Below are positions 35,859 through 44,882 of a DNA stretch of 64,000 nucleotides, one piece after another. Every line of letters begins with the position of its first letter. The stretch's first letter is position 1. The stretch lies in NCBI GenBank assembly GCA_046331665.1, contig JAXLQK010000034.1, positions 1 through 64,000 of the forward strand, read 5' to 3'. The translations under genes were made by a program, and so were the position numbers. Below the pieces are notes generated by a model. That model had not been told where the DNA came from. It ran no database searches and was given only the letters and a program-made list of their open reading frames with translations. The DNA is from CAWBAT01 sp046331665 (GTDB taxonomy: Bacteria > Acidobacteriota > Terriglobia > Versatilivoradales > Versatilivoraceae).

Positions 35859-37935
35859 TCAAGGAGCACCAGCCAAATAGGCACCGTCTCCTGTTCGCGC
35901 CCCCGGTTGATTTCCATCATTGATAACTCCGTAAACAACGAAGGGATTATCACCACTCGTCAATTTAATGTGAGCGTACCCTTGGGTCGCACCTTTCCCA
36001 TATTGGGCCAAAATCGTCCCAATCTGATACCAGCTGCCCGCAGGCAGACTGAGCCCGAGGGTATTTACCAAGATTCCATTCTCACCATCAAAGAGGTCAA
36101 TTTGGAAATTATTGTCGTTCCCATCTTGCTCCCCGGTGTTAACCAAAGCCAAATTGGAACGACTCTCTGCGTCTTGCTGCAGGTCGTAAATCCAGGCAGA
36201 GGTTGTTGGTGCCGTACCGTTGGGCAGGCTCGAGTAAAATAAGCCGTAACGTCCACCACCGCCTGGAGTGGAAGTTCGCGCCGAGAGAGAGATTCCGCTC
36301 AAGTCCCCGCTGCTGACGCTGGCAAATAAGGCCCCGGCGTAAGCCGGACCACTGGATCCGATCCCCACCACACCATGATCCCTGAGATATTGGATGAAGT
36401 TTGGCAAAATGAGCTGTTCCGAAGGATTGATGGCGATCTGGAATTGCGCGGTGGAATTAGCGGCTTGTACGGCGCTGGCTACAAAGCGGCAATTCAGCGT
36501 CTTCATGCTCGTTGACCAGTTAGTAACGACAAGCTCGCTATTGAAAGCACTCGTTTCCACAATGACAGGCAATGTCAGCTTCGTTTTTCCTATTAAGGAA
36601 CTCTCCAGGATTGGGAAGACAAAGGACCCATCTGAATTTGACTGGTCATTGATGACTCCATAAGCGTAAAAAGGAGCAGTACCATTGATTCTCTCGATCC
36701 GGGCATAGCCGTTGGAAAGAGATACGCCTCCCAACACTCCCGAAATTTGTTGGAATCCTCCTGGAGACAACGGGATATCGGGTAGCTGAGACGCCTGTGC
36801 ATGTGCGACATCTCCCGAATACACCGTGACTCGCAAGGTGATGCTACCATCCGAAGATCCGCCCGCATTTTGAACGGCAATGTTGGAACGATCGGTGGAA
36901 TTCTGCCGAAGCCCCGTAATATAAGCTGGAGCTGTGAGGGCTTGGCTGACCGGGATCCCAGCATAAGCAAGGCCAGCTCTTCCGCCAGGTGCTACGGTTG
37001 TAGTCCTGACGGCGACCGCGCCGGCGGTATCATCGGAGAGCCCGGTAAAGTTAACGGTCAGGGTCCCTCCCTGACTTCCCGAAGTGGGTATGGGCAGTCC
37101 GAGCTGCCTCAAGTAGCCAATGGCATCCGCAAAGATTCTTTGCTCACCAGGAGAGAGGGTATCTGGACCGTGCCGCTCCCTGTCCAAACGATGCCGTGTA
37201 GGCGTAATTCAGAGTGGCATTGGTGCTTCCGCGATTCGTCACGCAAATTTCAGAGGTAAAGAAGGAGCCATTGAGACCGGCGGCCGACAGCACAATCGGA
37301 ACAAAAATCGTACTGGAGAAGCTCCCCGCCGTCCCATAAATCGCTTGCACCCCGTTGATATCGTCTGGTTGCGGGTCGACGATGGTGCTTCCGGGTAAAA
37401 TGGCGGTCGCCATGATGGCTGGGACTTTGTCTTCATGACTAAGTCCCAAGGCGTGACCCAACTCATGCACGGCAACCCTCTGAAAGTCCGCCACATCCAC
37501 ATTAACCCCAGTTTTCCAGGCACCATCATAAACGCCCCAAGTGTATTTCGTGTTGAATAAAACACCTGATTGAATAATAAGTTTTTGGGCATTCGACCAT
37601 TTCCTATTAACTCCAAGAGTTGTGGATCCCCAGGCATCGCCGCAAACTGTGTCGCTGAATTTTGTTCCATTTTTGGGTCCCGTATTGGGATCGGAGCAGG
37701 GATCCCAGGCGGTGGTATCGGCGACGCTGTATTTAAAAATCGTGTGGTTGGTCCATTTGGCCATGGCATCGGTAAATGCCGTGTCCCAGTCTCCGCTTGG
37801 TCCCCCAGTCAAATGAACATGGAATGAGGTGGCGGCAGCGGGCCACTTATTCCCACTCGCCGTGTATCCATGGGTTGTTCCCTCAAGTATGAGGATTGAT
37901 ATGGTAACGGCAATCGGCCAAAGGCTTTTTTTCAT
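35859..37935 (-). pseudogene. Secreted matrixin-type metalloprotease with C-terminal adhesion-like modules, frameshifted
   Basis: One gene in two frames. The first part (37935 to about 37160) has a signal peptide and an M10-type protease with the zinc motif HELGHALGLSH (His157, Glu158, His161, His167) and a Met-turn VPAIMAT. It then enters a module, LNGSFFTSEICVTNRGS. Near 37160-37190 the frame shifts by a net one base, and the second part (37187-35859, 442 codons) continues with TLSPGEQRIFADAIGYLRQL, TTTVAPGGRAGLAYAG, ITGLRQNSTDRSNIAV and a second copy ending SGDNPFVVYGVINDGNQPG. The modules are related to those at 17.3-18.7 kb. The single indel may be a sequence error. ATG 37935 overlaps the upstream stop as ATGA. 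Confidence 0.8.
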
Positions 37936-38600
37936 GGCTGCCCCCGGTTGATGTCGCGCAATTTCAACTTGAATTCACTTACGCTAAGCCCCTTCTCCTT
38001 CCCATCCGCCGAAATTACAACCCCTCCGGCTACGCCAGTACTTAAAGCCTTGACTTGTGTGCGTGGTAAGGAAGCGACTCCTGTCACCGTCCTCTGATCG
38101 CGAGTCATCACGCGAGGAACACCGTTTGAATCTGTCTTGATCACAAAGTGACCCTGGTCCCAACCGAAGAGGGGATGGATCTGTGTGCGACCAAGGGATT
38201 CCACAAAATAAATCCCTTTTTCGCCCAACACCGGGAAATGCATATCTGAAACTTCCAGAGTCAGGCCGTTCACAGTGCCGCCAAGAAAGCTCAATGCGAT
38301 CTTCGGCTGGGCATAGCTTCCCTTGATGACATCCAAGATTTGAAAAGTCACCAAAGTGTGAATCTGACCTCCTCCCACATCCAGTTTGGGAACAACCTCG
38401 ACGACCTGACCTTCAAAGACCAATTCAGAGGCTTGCGTCATTTCCTCCACTGACACCTGGCGAACGGTCGCGGCCGAAGCATTCAGGAAATGGAGTGAAG
38501 AAAAAAGAAATAGCAGAAAGAAAAATCGCTGGATAGATTGGCAAAAAAGAGTTTGCCTGCAACTCCCGGCTCGGATCGGGATTGAGATAGATAATTTCAT
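37932..38600 (-). CDS. Secreted protein of unknown function, coupled to the matrixin
   Basis: 222 residues. A signal peptide (FFFLLFLFSSLHFLNASA) precedes a beta-rich domain: VSVEEMTQASELVFEGQVVE, LVTFQILDVIKGS, EVSDMHFPVLGEKGIYFVES and PLFGWDQGHFVI. The phrase ASELVFEGQV followed by an ILDVIKG strand is common in secreted acidobacterial proteins next to matrixins. I know no function. Its stop overlaps the matrixin start by four bases (ATGA), which implies translational coupling and joint secretion. GAGGAG lies upstream of ATG 38600. Confidence 0.78.
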   Translation of the reverse strand: MKLSISIPIRAGSCRQTLFCQSIQRFFFLLFLFSSLHFLNASAATVRQVSVEEMTQASELVFEGQVVEVVPKLDVGGGQIHTLVTFQILDVIKGSYAQPKIALSFLGGTVNGLTLEVSDMHFPVLGEKGIYFVESLGRTQIHPLFGWDQGHFVIKTDSNGVPRVMTRDQRTVTGVASLPRTQVKALSTGVAGGVVISADGKEKGLSVSEFKLKLRDINRGQP

Positions 38601-38896
38601 GGTATGGAAACTCCTCTTGTCCAGCTATGGCTGGCCCCTCGGAAGACTATCGCGGCGCCTTTGGTGCAATAGAAATACTAGAGAGAAAGAAACTCTGTCG
38701 ACTTGGATGGTATAGTCTTCATCGATTTCTGAGAGAAATCAACTTTATTTGCAGGGATAAACCCCCGCCGGTCGGAAGCCAGGGATCTGTCTCTGGCAGT
38801 TTACTCGACCCTCAAACTCTAATCTTTTGGGAAGAGGGGGAACTGTGAAGGCTGGTCTCGAACCTGAAACACAGTCGACAGTCGTCTGGGGGAGGA

Positions 38897-40663
38897 TTAC
38901 CGCTGGGGTCGAAACGGGATACCAAAAAGAGCCTGAACTTCGACTGGGTTTTCGCCCAGCATCGCTGGTTTGAATTTCCATTGTTTCAGAGCCTCTACGG
39001 CTCTCTCATCAAGGGCAGGATTCAGGCTTCTAATGACGCGGACCTTGTCTACTCCTCCGTCCTTACGAATCACAGCATATAGGACGACCAGTCCTCTGAG
39101 CTTGGCCAGTTCCTCATCTTCTGGTCGGCCCGGATCGACTTTTCGGAGCGGACGGGGTTGAATCAGGGCGTCTCCTGCAGCCAGCAAGACCTGGGAACCC
39201 ACTGTTTGAGCGTTTGCCGAAACCTTGGTGGTGGCAGCTGGATTCTTGTCCGGCATTTCAGAGAATTGCATCGTCCAGCGGCCAGCGGGCATGGGCACGA
39301 ACACCGTGTAGTTTCGCTTTCCAGAAAGAACCCCGTAAACTCCCAAGCCGGCCCCGCCAGTACGCCCTTCAACGACGGTAATGTTATATGACTCACCGGG
39401 GTCCTCAATGGTTTCCATTTCCGTGAAACCGCCAGACCCATGGGGGCGTTTTCCAGGTCCAGCAATGGCTGGGCCGCCTGCGCCTCCACCACCTTTAATG
39501 GATAGGCCTGGGACTTGAATCGAAGCGATATTGCCGCCTCCACCAAAGCCACTGCCTCTGCCACCCGTCCCGCCTCCTCCTGGTACTCCTCCGCCCAATT
39601 CTCCACCCTCAACTCCATCTGGGGAACCCTCCCTGTTGCCTTCGGGCGAAATGGAAAAGGCACCAGTCTTGTTTCCTGGAGGAACTTTAATACTGCCGGG
39701 ACCAGGCAGTCCTGGATTGGCGCTCAATACCACCAGGTTATGCAATTGGTTGCTGTCTCCTCCAATGGGGGCGTTGACCAGAGGGCCCGGATTTCCCGCA
39801 TCCGAGGCAATGGACCATTCTGCAGAGGCTCCCACAGGGACCACAAGCTTCGCCTGAAGATTGACCGCCTCCGTCTTGGCAATATGAAGTTCGGAGAGAT
39901 TCTGGTTGACGTTCTTTAGTTCTGCATCCGGGGGCCGCAATTGGGGGACTGCAGCCTTCGGGTTCGGGGTCAGCAATGGATTGAGCTTCTTTTGGGCGAT
40001 CTCAATCGCTTCCACGTTGGCTTCCGGAACATTCCAAACCACCATATTTGGCACTTTAACTTCCTGTTTGATTTGAATCTTGGGGGTGCTGGGCTGCACA
40101 ATCGTTTGGCTGTTATTATCCGCCTGTCGAGGGGCAGACTGGATGGTCTGCGTCGGGTGGAAAGAGGTGCTGCCTTTGGGAGGCTTTACCTTCGGCTTGT
40201 GGCCAGCGGGATCCTTGGGTCCATCGTCCGGCGATTTCATCGCCGGAAGCATATCTGAGGCTTTGTAGTAAGTTATTTGATAATGGCGTTCCAGTTCACT
40301 CTTCGTCAGCCGTAGCGGTTGGCTGAAAGTGACCCCCGAAAGTCCCCAGATTAGTGATATCAACCCCAGATGGAGAATTACGGACGCGGCGAGCGATCGA
40401 GTCGGGTAGCCGTTGTTGACCCAGATATCGGCAAGCAATTCATCCTGGTCGTATCCTTCCTTTACCCGGATGGAGGTCAAAAGGGAGTTAAGATCGTAAT
40501 AATTATCGCCCGTCGGCTGTACCGCTGTGGCTTCAGGTTCAGTGGGTGGTGTTTTGCTGGCTTCGGCCAGGACACCATTCCAATGCCTGGCACAGTCCGC
40601 ACAGATCTCCCGCTTGAACTGATACCACTTCAGCTTCCGGCTACAGCTTTGACAATTGGCCAT
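38897..40663 (-). CDS. TonB-family energy transducer with N-terminal zinc ribbon
   Basis: 588 residues. The cytoplasmic N-terminus carries a CxxC-x13-CxxC ribbon (Cys4, Cys7, Cys21, Cys24). One membrane helix follows at about 95-115 (AASVILHLGLISLIWGLSGV). The periplasmic part is Pro/Gln-rich and then very Gly-rich (GGGVPGGGGTGGRGSGFGGG). The C-terminal TonB domain reads VDKVRVIRSLNPALDERAVE and ALKQWKFKPAMLGENPVEV. TonB proteins pass proton-motive-force energy to outer-membrane receptors or, in myxobacterial and acidobacterial variants, serve in surface machines. The zinc ribbon is unusual for a classical TonB. No ExbB/ExbD genes are nearby. Confidence 0.87.
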   Translation of the reverse strand: MANCQSCSRKLKWYQFKREICADCARHWNGVLAEASKTPPTEPEATAVQPTGDNYYDLNSLLTSIRVKEGYDQDELLADIWVNNGYPTRSLAASVILHLGLISLIWGLSGVTFSQPLRLTKSELERHYQITYYKASDMLPAMKSPDDGPKDPAGHKPKVKPPKGSTSFHPTQTIQSAPRQADNNSQTIVQPSTPKIQIKQEVKVPNMVVWNVPEANVEAIEIAQKKLNPLLTPNPKAAVPQLRPPDAELKNVNQNLSELHIAKTEAVNLQAKLVVPVGASAEWSIASDAGNPGPLVNAPIGGDSNQLHNLVVLSANPGLPGPGSIKVPPGNKTGAFSISPEGNREGSPDGVEGGELGGGVPGGGGTGGRGSGFGGGGNIASIQVPGLSIKGGGGAGGPAIAGPGKRPHGSGGFTEMETIEDPGESYNITVVEGRTGGAGLGVYGVLSGKRNYTVFVPMPAGRWTMQFSEMPDKNPAATTKVSANAQTVGSQVLLAAGDALIQPRPLRKVDPGRPEDEELAKLRGLVVLYAVIRKDGGVDKVRVIRSLNPALDERAVEALKQWKFKPAMLGENPVEVQALFGIPFRPQR

Positions 40664-40993
40664 GCGTCAACGATTCCAATCAAAAGCTTGAGAGCTTTGC
40701 CCTAAGATATCCGTTCCACCTTAAGACAGGTAGCACTCATCGTAAGTAATCCCTTTACTTTTCGGCGCCGCAATATATCCCCTTATGGAAAAAATTCCAT
40801 GAACGCTGGGGGACTTATTTCAATGCAAGTGATGTTCCCCAACGGTGTTTGCTATGGATTTTCGATCCCTTTGGCGCGGGACTATGGGTAATTCTAGGCC
40901 TAATTTCGTCCCATTGTCAACCAATTAGGGCTGGACATGTCTTGTTATTTCAGTAAAATAGCCAGTATTTTAAGCCTTCAGCAGGGGATGCCA
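40664..40993. other. Divergent intergenic region
   Basis: 330 bases between the TonB-family gene and the NIPSNAP gene. Nothing beyond presumed promoters was recognised. Confidence 0.4.
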
Positions 40994-41776
40994 ATGGAAC
41001 GTCGATCATTTCTCGTGAACGGAGTATCTTCTGCTTTGGCAAGTTCCGCCTTGCTGGGGGGAAGCGTTGGGAAGTCCCAGTCGTGGTTTGAGTTACGATT
41101 TTATCATTTACGTAACGATTTAGAACGGAAGCCCTTGGACGACTTGCTGCAAAACGCCTATCTTCCTCTCTGCCGGAACTTGGGGTTGGGACCGATTGGT
41201 TGCTTTAATGTCGTGGCTGGTAAGACGATGCCTCAGTTGGTGGTCTTGACTCCATTCAGCTCTTTGGGAATGCTGGATGGATTCAGCGAACAATCGGCAT
41301 CAAACCCAAGTTGGAAAAAAGCTTTGGAAGAGTTCTCCCAGATCAAACCGATGGTGTATACCCGGATTGATTCCAACCTGTTGCGCGCCTTTGCCAGTGT
41401 CCCAAGCTTGGAGAATCCAGGCAACTCGAAGGATAAGGACCCCAGATTGTTCGAGTTAAGGACCTATGAGTCAAGAAGCCTCCAGGCCAGTCTTAAAAAG
41501 ATTAAGATGTTTGACGATGAAGAGATTAAAATCTTTCGTGACACCGGGTTGAATCCACTTTTCTTTGGTCAAACTGTCATTGGAGAGAACCTCCCGAGTT
41601 TGACGTATATGCTTGCCTTCCCCAACATGCAAGCAAGGGAAGAAGCCTGGCGGAAGTTCCTGGCTCACCCTGATTGGATTCAGCTCCGCAGCAGGCCTGA
41701 ATTGGCCGACAGTGAACTCGTTTCCAATATCAGCAATTGTTTCTTACGTCCCGCCGCTTATTCAGAGATTTACTGA
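40994..41776 (+). CDS. NIPSNAP-family protein with Tat-like signal
   Basis: 260 residues. The N-terminus MERRSFLVNGVSSALASSALL looks like a twin-arginine signal. The body has two ferredoxin-like halves typical of NIPSNAP proteins: WFELRFYHLRNDLERKPLDD and RLFELRTYESRSLQASLKK, each followed by a pattern ending in a Trp-containing helix (WRKFLAHPDWIQLRSRPEL). The frame opens at 40937, but AGGGG lies about eight bases before ATG 40994 and the signal starts there. Bacterial members are of unknown role and often occur near sugar-oxidoreductase genes; here the next gene is a CopD-like membrane protein 13 bases on. Confidence 0.8.
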   Translation: MERRSFLVNGVSSALASSALLGGSVGKSQSWFELRFYHLRNDLERKPLDDLLQNAYLPLCRNLGLGPIGCFNVVAGKTMPQLVVLTPFSSLGMLDGFSEQSASNPSWKKALEEFSQIKPMVYTRIDSNLLRAFASVPSLENPGNSKDKDPRLFELRTYESRSLQASLKKIKMFDDEEIKIFRDTGLNPLFFGQTVIGENLPSLTYMLAFPNMQAREEAWRKFLAHPDWIQLRSRPELADSELVSNISNCFLRPAAYSEIY

Positions 41777-41789
41777 TACGAGGAAGACC

Positions 41790-42221
41790 ATGTCATCTCT
41801 TGACCTTTTCATGCGTTGGCTCCATATTTTTTCGGTAATTGCCGCAGTTGGATCAGCCATCTTCATGCGCTTCGTCCTGCTCCCATCTCTGTCAGCACTC
41901 CGTGAGGAAGACCGGCTATCGCTCGCAAAAACCATCCAAGGACGGGTACGTTTGTTGGTACACACTGCAATCACCGGTATCCTGATTTCCGGCTTATATA
42001 ACCTCCACAAAGTCTGGTCGAAGACAGGTTTCCCCTATGGTTTCATCTTCAGCTTGAAACTCCTACTGGCCATGTTTGTTTTTATGGTAGCCATCCTGTT
42101 GACCTCCTCGTCTCCGCAAAGAGCCGCTTTTCAGGCGAACCGAAAGACCTGGCTAACCTTGAACGTCGGACTTGCCGTGATTATCGTAGCCCTCTCAGCG
42201 TTCTTGCGTACCCTGCACTAG
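41790..42221 (+). CDS. Small CopD-like integral membrane protein
   Basis: 143 residues with four hydrophobic helices (FMRWLHIFSVIAAVGSAIFM, LLVHTAITGILISGLYNL, FIFSLKLLLAMFVFMVAILL, TLNVGLAVIIVALSAFL). His residues in the first two helices (RWLHIF, LVHTA) fit the CopD/DUF2269-like haem- or copper-linked superfamily. AGGAAG precedes ATG 41790. It lies 13 bases after the NIPSNAP gene, suggesting an operon. The stop TAG is part of the terminal repeat of the element at 42218-42353. Confidence 0.78.
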   Translation: MSSLDLFMRWLHIFSVIAAVGSAIFMRFVLLPSLSALREEDRLSLAKTIQGRVRLLVHTAITGILISGLYNLHKVWSKTGFPYGFIFSLKLLLAMFVFMVAILLTSSSPQRAAFQANRKTWLTLNVGLAVIIVALSAFLRTLH

Positions 42222-42353
42222 CAGGTTGCTGAAATACTCGGTCGACCAAAGAGCGGGAGCTGTAGCGGCGCTCTATGACCGCCGAAATTCAATCATTTGC
42301 AGAACGACGGCGCTCATAGAGCGCCGCTACAGGGTTTTTCAGCAATCTGCTAG
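42218..42353. mobile_element. 136-bp non-coding element with terminal inverted repeats (MITE-like)
   Basis: The left end CTAGCAGGTTGCTGAAA and right end TTTCAGCAATCTGCTAG are 17-base inverted repeats with one mismatch. Inside are TGTAGCGGCGCTC and the hairpin GGCGCTCATAGAGCGCC (42309-42325) followed by GCTACA. No coding capacity. A related end lies at about 59722-59742. In both places the TAG inside the terminal repeat is the stop codon of the adjoining gene. Confidence 0.75.
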
Positions 42354-42561
42354 GGGTTCGTTCCGGTTGTCTAATTGCTCTCTTGCCTTACTAGGCAGAC
42401 AGAAGGTTCCAGTTGCCGATGGTCCAACGAACTGGCATTTCACAAAACGGATCAGATTTCCGCCTAAAGTCCGCCAATCTTACGAACGAAACAAAAGGGG
42501 AAGCAAAGTCTCCTTAGACTTGTTTCGAACGAAAGAATTTACAATAGCGTCCCCATCGCAA

Positions 42562-43323
42562 ATGACCTTTATCTTATTCGAAAAACAGGAGAATATCGCC
42601 CGAATCACCCTGAATCGTCCTCCACTCAATTCATTAAATATTGAGATGATGACGGAGATCGGAGATGCCCTCGATACCCTCTATAGCGAAGACCACATCA
42701 AAACAGTGGTTATCGCTTCCTCCTGCAAAGTCTTCTCTGCCGGGTTTGACATGGCAGATCATGCCCCCAAGAAAGTCTTTCAGTTATTGGAAGCCTTTCA
42801 TCGAATTTTTCTGACCTTGGGAGAGATTGGTAAGCCTACGATCGCCGCCGTCAACGGACCAGCTTTGGGTAGCGGCTGCGAATTGGCGGTTTTTTGCGAT
42901 CTGGTGGTGGCTTCGGAAAATGCCAAGTTCGGTCAGCCCGAACTGAAATTGGGACTTTTTCCTGCGGTTGCCACGGTTCTATTCCCTTATCTGGTCGGAA
43001 AGAAAAAGGCTACCGAATTGATCCTTACCGCGGATGCCATTGAGGCGAAGGAAGCCTTATCTCTGGGCCTCGTCAATAAAGTCGTTCCAATCGACAAACT
43101 GCAGGAAACCGTGAACGATTTGGCCTCTCGTATTTCCAACAACAGTGCCGCAGTCGTCCAAATCATGAAAAAAGCGATGCTTTCCGGAGAAGGGCTGAAC
43201 TTTTCAACCGCTTTGAAGACTCTGGAAGACATATACCTGAACCAATTGATGGCGCTCGAGGACCCCAACGAAGGTATGCGCGCCCTCCAGGAGCATCGCG
43301 CTCCAATTTGGAAGGACAAATAG
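42562..43323 (+). CDS. Enoyl-CoA hydratase/isomerase family protein (cyclic dienoyl-CoA hydratase-like)
   Basis: 253-residue crotonase-fold enzyme. The oxyanion-hole segments are SAGFDMADH and NGPALGSGCELAVFCD, and the catalytic Glu positions are present in GCELA and FGQPELKLGLFP. The stretch FPAVATVLFPYLVGKKKATE differs from ordinary EchA and recalls cyclohexa-1,5-diene-1-carbonyl-CoA hydratases of anaerobic benzoyl-CoA breakdown; that link is from memory and unproven. The frame is open far upstream (42226), but that part runs through the repeat element, so ATG 42562 is chosen. An acyl-CoA dehydrogenase gene follows 304 bases on. Confidence 0.85.
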   Translation: MTFILFEKQENIARITLNRPPLNSLNIEMMTEIGDALDTLYSEDHIKTVVIASSCKVFSAGFDMADHAPKKVFQLLEAFHRIFLTLGEIGKPTIAAVNGPALGSGCELAVFCDLVVASENAKFGQPELKLGLFPAVATVLFPYLVGKKKATELILTADAIEAKEALSLGLVNKVVPIDKLQETVNDLASRISNNSAAVVQIMKKAMLSGEGLNFSTALKTLEDIYLNQLMALEDPNEGMRALQEHRAPIWKDK

Positions 43324-43627
43324 TCAATGGATCGCGGTACTCATGTATCTTCCAAGACCAGTTTTGCTATCCCTTGCATCATAGATTTCCCATTCTCCCC
43401 TGCCCTGCATTAACCAGCCTGCAGGTATCTAATTCTCTTCTCGCCCCATTGAATCCTCACGGTTGCATCCAAACACTCCGTTCGAACGTCGTCCTTATTT
43501 GGAAGGTACCCCGAAGGAGAGACATTGGTTTTCTGACCCCGTTTAGCTTAGAATCTAGGTTCAGGCAAATCCCGTCGAGGTAACCGTCCGAGGGGCCGGA
43601 TAGTAAAGGGAAAGAGGAGATTTCTCA
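43324..43627. other. Intergenic spacer without recognisable feature
   Basis: 304 bases between the hydratase and dehydrogenase genes. I see neither hairpin nor clear promoter, although the length suggests the dehydrogenase has its own. Confidence 0.4.
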
Positions 43628-44830
43628 ATGGTCGATTTGGAGTTGACCGAAGATCACAAAAGCGTCGAAAGCCTTGTGCGAAAATTCGTGCTCAACGAGG
43701 TCCTCCCCACTATTGCGGAAAATGACGCCAGACATCGATTTGACCGCTCGGTCCTTGCCAAAATGGCTGAACTAGGGTTGCTGGGGATCTGCATTCCCTC
43801 ACACTACGGGGGTGCGGGAATGGATTACCTCAGCCTTGGCCTGGCGTGCGAAGAACTGGAATTCGGAGATACTTCGCTGAGGGTAATTCTCTCGGTCCAC
43901 GTGGCTCTGAATGGGATGACTCTTTTGGCCTGGGGAAACGAAGAACAGAAACAGCGATATTTAATCCCCCAATCGCAAGGTCGGGCCATTGCCTCCTTCG
44001 GGATGACCGAACCTGATGCGGGAAGCGATGTAGTTGGTCTGCAGACCATCGCCATTCGGGATGGGGATGAGTACATTCTCAATGGGGAAAAGACCTGGAT
44101 CTCCCTGGCCGATGTGGCAGACCACTTCCTGGTGGTCGCATGGACTGATTTGGATAAGAAGAAACAGCGGGATCACAAAGGACTGAGTGTATTCATTGTG
44201 GAGAGAGGACGGCAGGGCTTTTCGAGCGGCACCTTGGACCAAAAATGGGGCATCCGGGCCGGCAATACCGGCTTCTTCAGCATGACGGACCTGCGTGTAC
44301 CGGTAGCTAACCGGGTGGGAGAAGAAGGAGAGGGGTTCAAGATAGCGATGTTTGCCCTCGAACAAGGACGGTATACGGTGGCGGCGGGGGCAACCGGCCT
44401 GATCAAAGCCTGTTTGGAAGCCAGCAGGAAATATGCGCTAGAAAGAAAAACCTTTGGCAAGCCCATCGCAGAGCATCAACTCGTCAAAGAAATGATCGCC
44501 CAAATGGTTTTGGATTATGAGGCTTCCAGGCTCCTGTGGCTACGTAGCGGATGGCTGAAAAATCTTGGACGTCTCAACAACCGGGAGACTTCATTGGCCA
44601 AGTGGTATGCGACAGTCGCCTCAGAACGCGCCGCGTCGGATGCGGTTCAAATCCATGGTGCCTACGGTTATTCGGATGAATACCCCGTGGGCCGCTTTTT
44701 CCGAAATAGCAAAGGGGGCGTAATTTATGAGGGCACCCGAGAAATTCACAAGCTGATGCAGGCAGATTACGTCCTGGGAATTCGGAAAGACAAACCCCGG
44801 CGTTGTGATCTGCCTCCCTACACCGAATAG
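43628..44830 (+). CDS. Acyl-CoA dehydrogenase (glutaryl-/cyclohexenecarboxyl-CoA dehydrogenase-like branch)
   Basis: 400 residues, FAD-dependent. Family marks are SFGMTEPDAGSDVVGLQT, YILNGEKTWISLADVADHF, KWGIRAGNTGFFSMTDLRVP, RKTFGKPIAEHQLVKEMIA, QIHGAYGYSDEYPVGRFFR and VIYEGTREIHKLMQADYVLG, the last containing the Glu of YEGT where the catalytic base of many members lies. The extra tail KDKPRRCDLPPY recalls dehydrogenases of glutaryl-CoA and alicyclic acyl-CoA metabolism. AGGAG precedes ATG 43628. With the neighbouring hydratase it suggests two consecutive steps on one acyl-CoA; the substrate remains open. Confidence 0.9.
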   Translation: MVDLELTEDHKSVESLVRKFVLNEVLPTIAENDARHRFDRSVLAKMAELGLLGICIPSHYGGAGMDYLSLGLACEELEFGDTSLRVILSVHVALNGMTLLAWGNEEQKQRYLIPQSQGRAIASFGMTEPDAGSDVVGLQTIAIRDGDEYILNGEKTWISLADVADHFLVVAWTDLDKKKQRDHKGLSVFIVERGRQGFSSGTLDQKWGIRAGNTGFFSMTDLRVPVANRVGEEGEGFKIAMFALEQGRYTVAAGATGLIKACLEASRKYALERKTFGKPIAEHQLVKEMIAQMVLDYEASRLLWLRSGWLKNLGRLNNRETSLAKWYATVASERAASDAVQIHGAYGYSDEYPVGRFFRNSKGGVIYEGTREIHKLMQADYVLGIRKDKPRRCDLPPYTE

Positions 44831-44882
44831 GGAATCATTGCATTTCTAATCCAAATAGGACTTTGGCCGGGGATACCATCCG

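Noticed and set aside
38840..38885. TTCGA-like motif suggesting a tRNA
   Set aside because: The sequence GGTCTCGAACCTGAAAC has no matching acceptor stem or anticodon arm around it.
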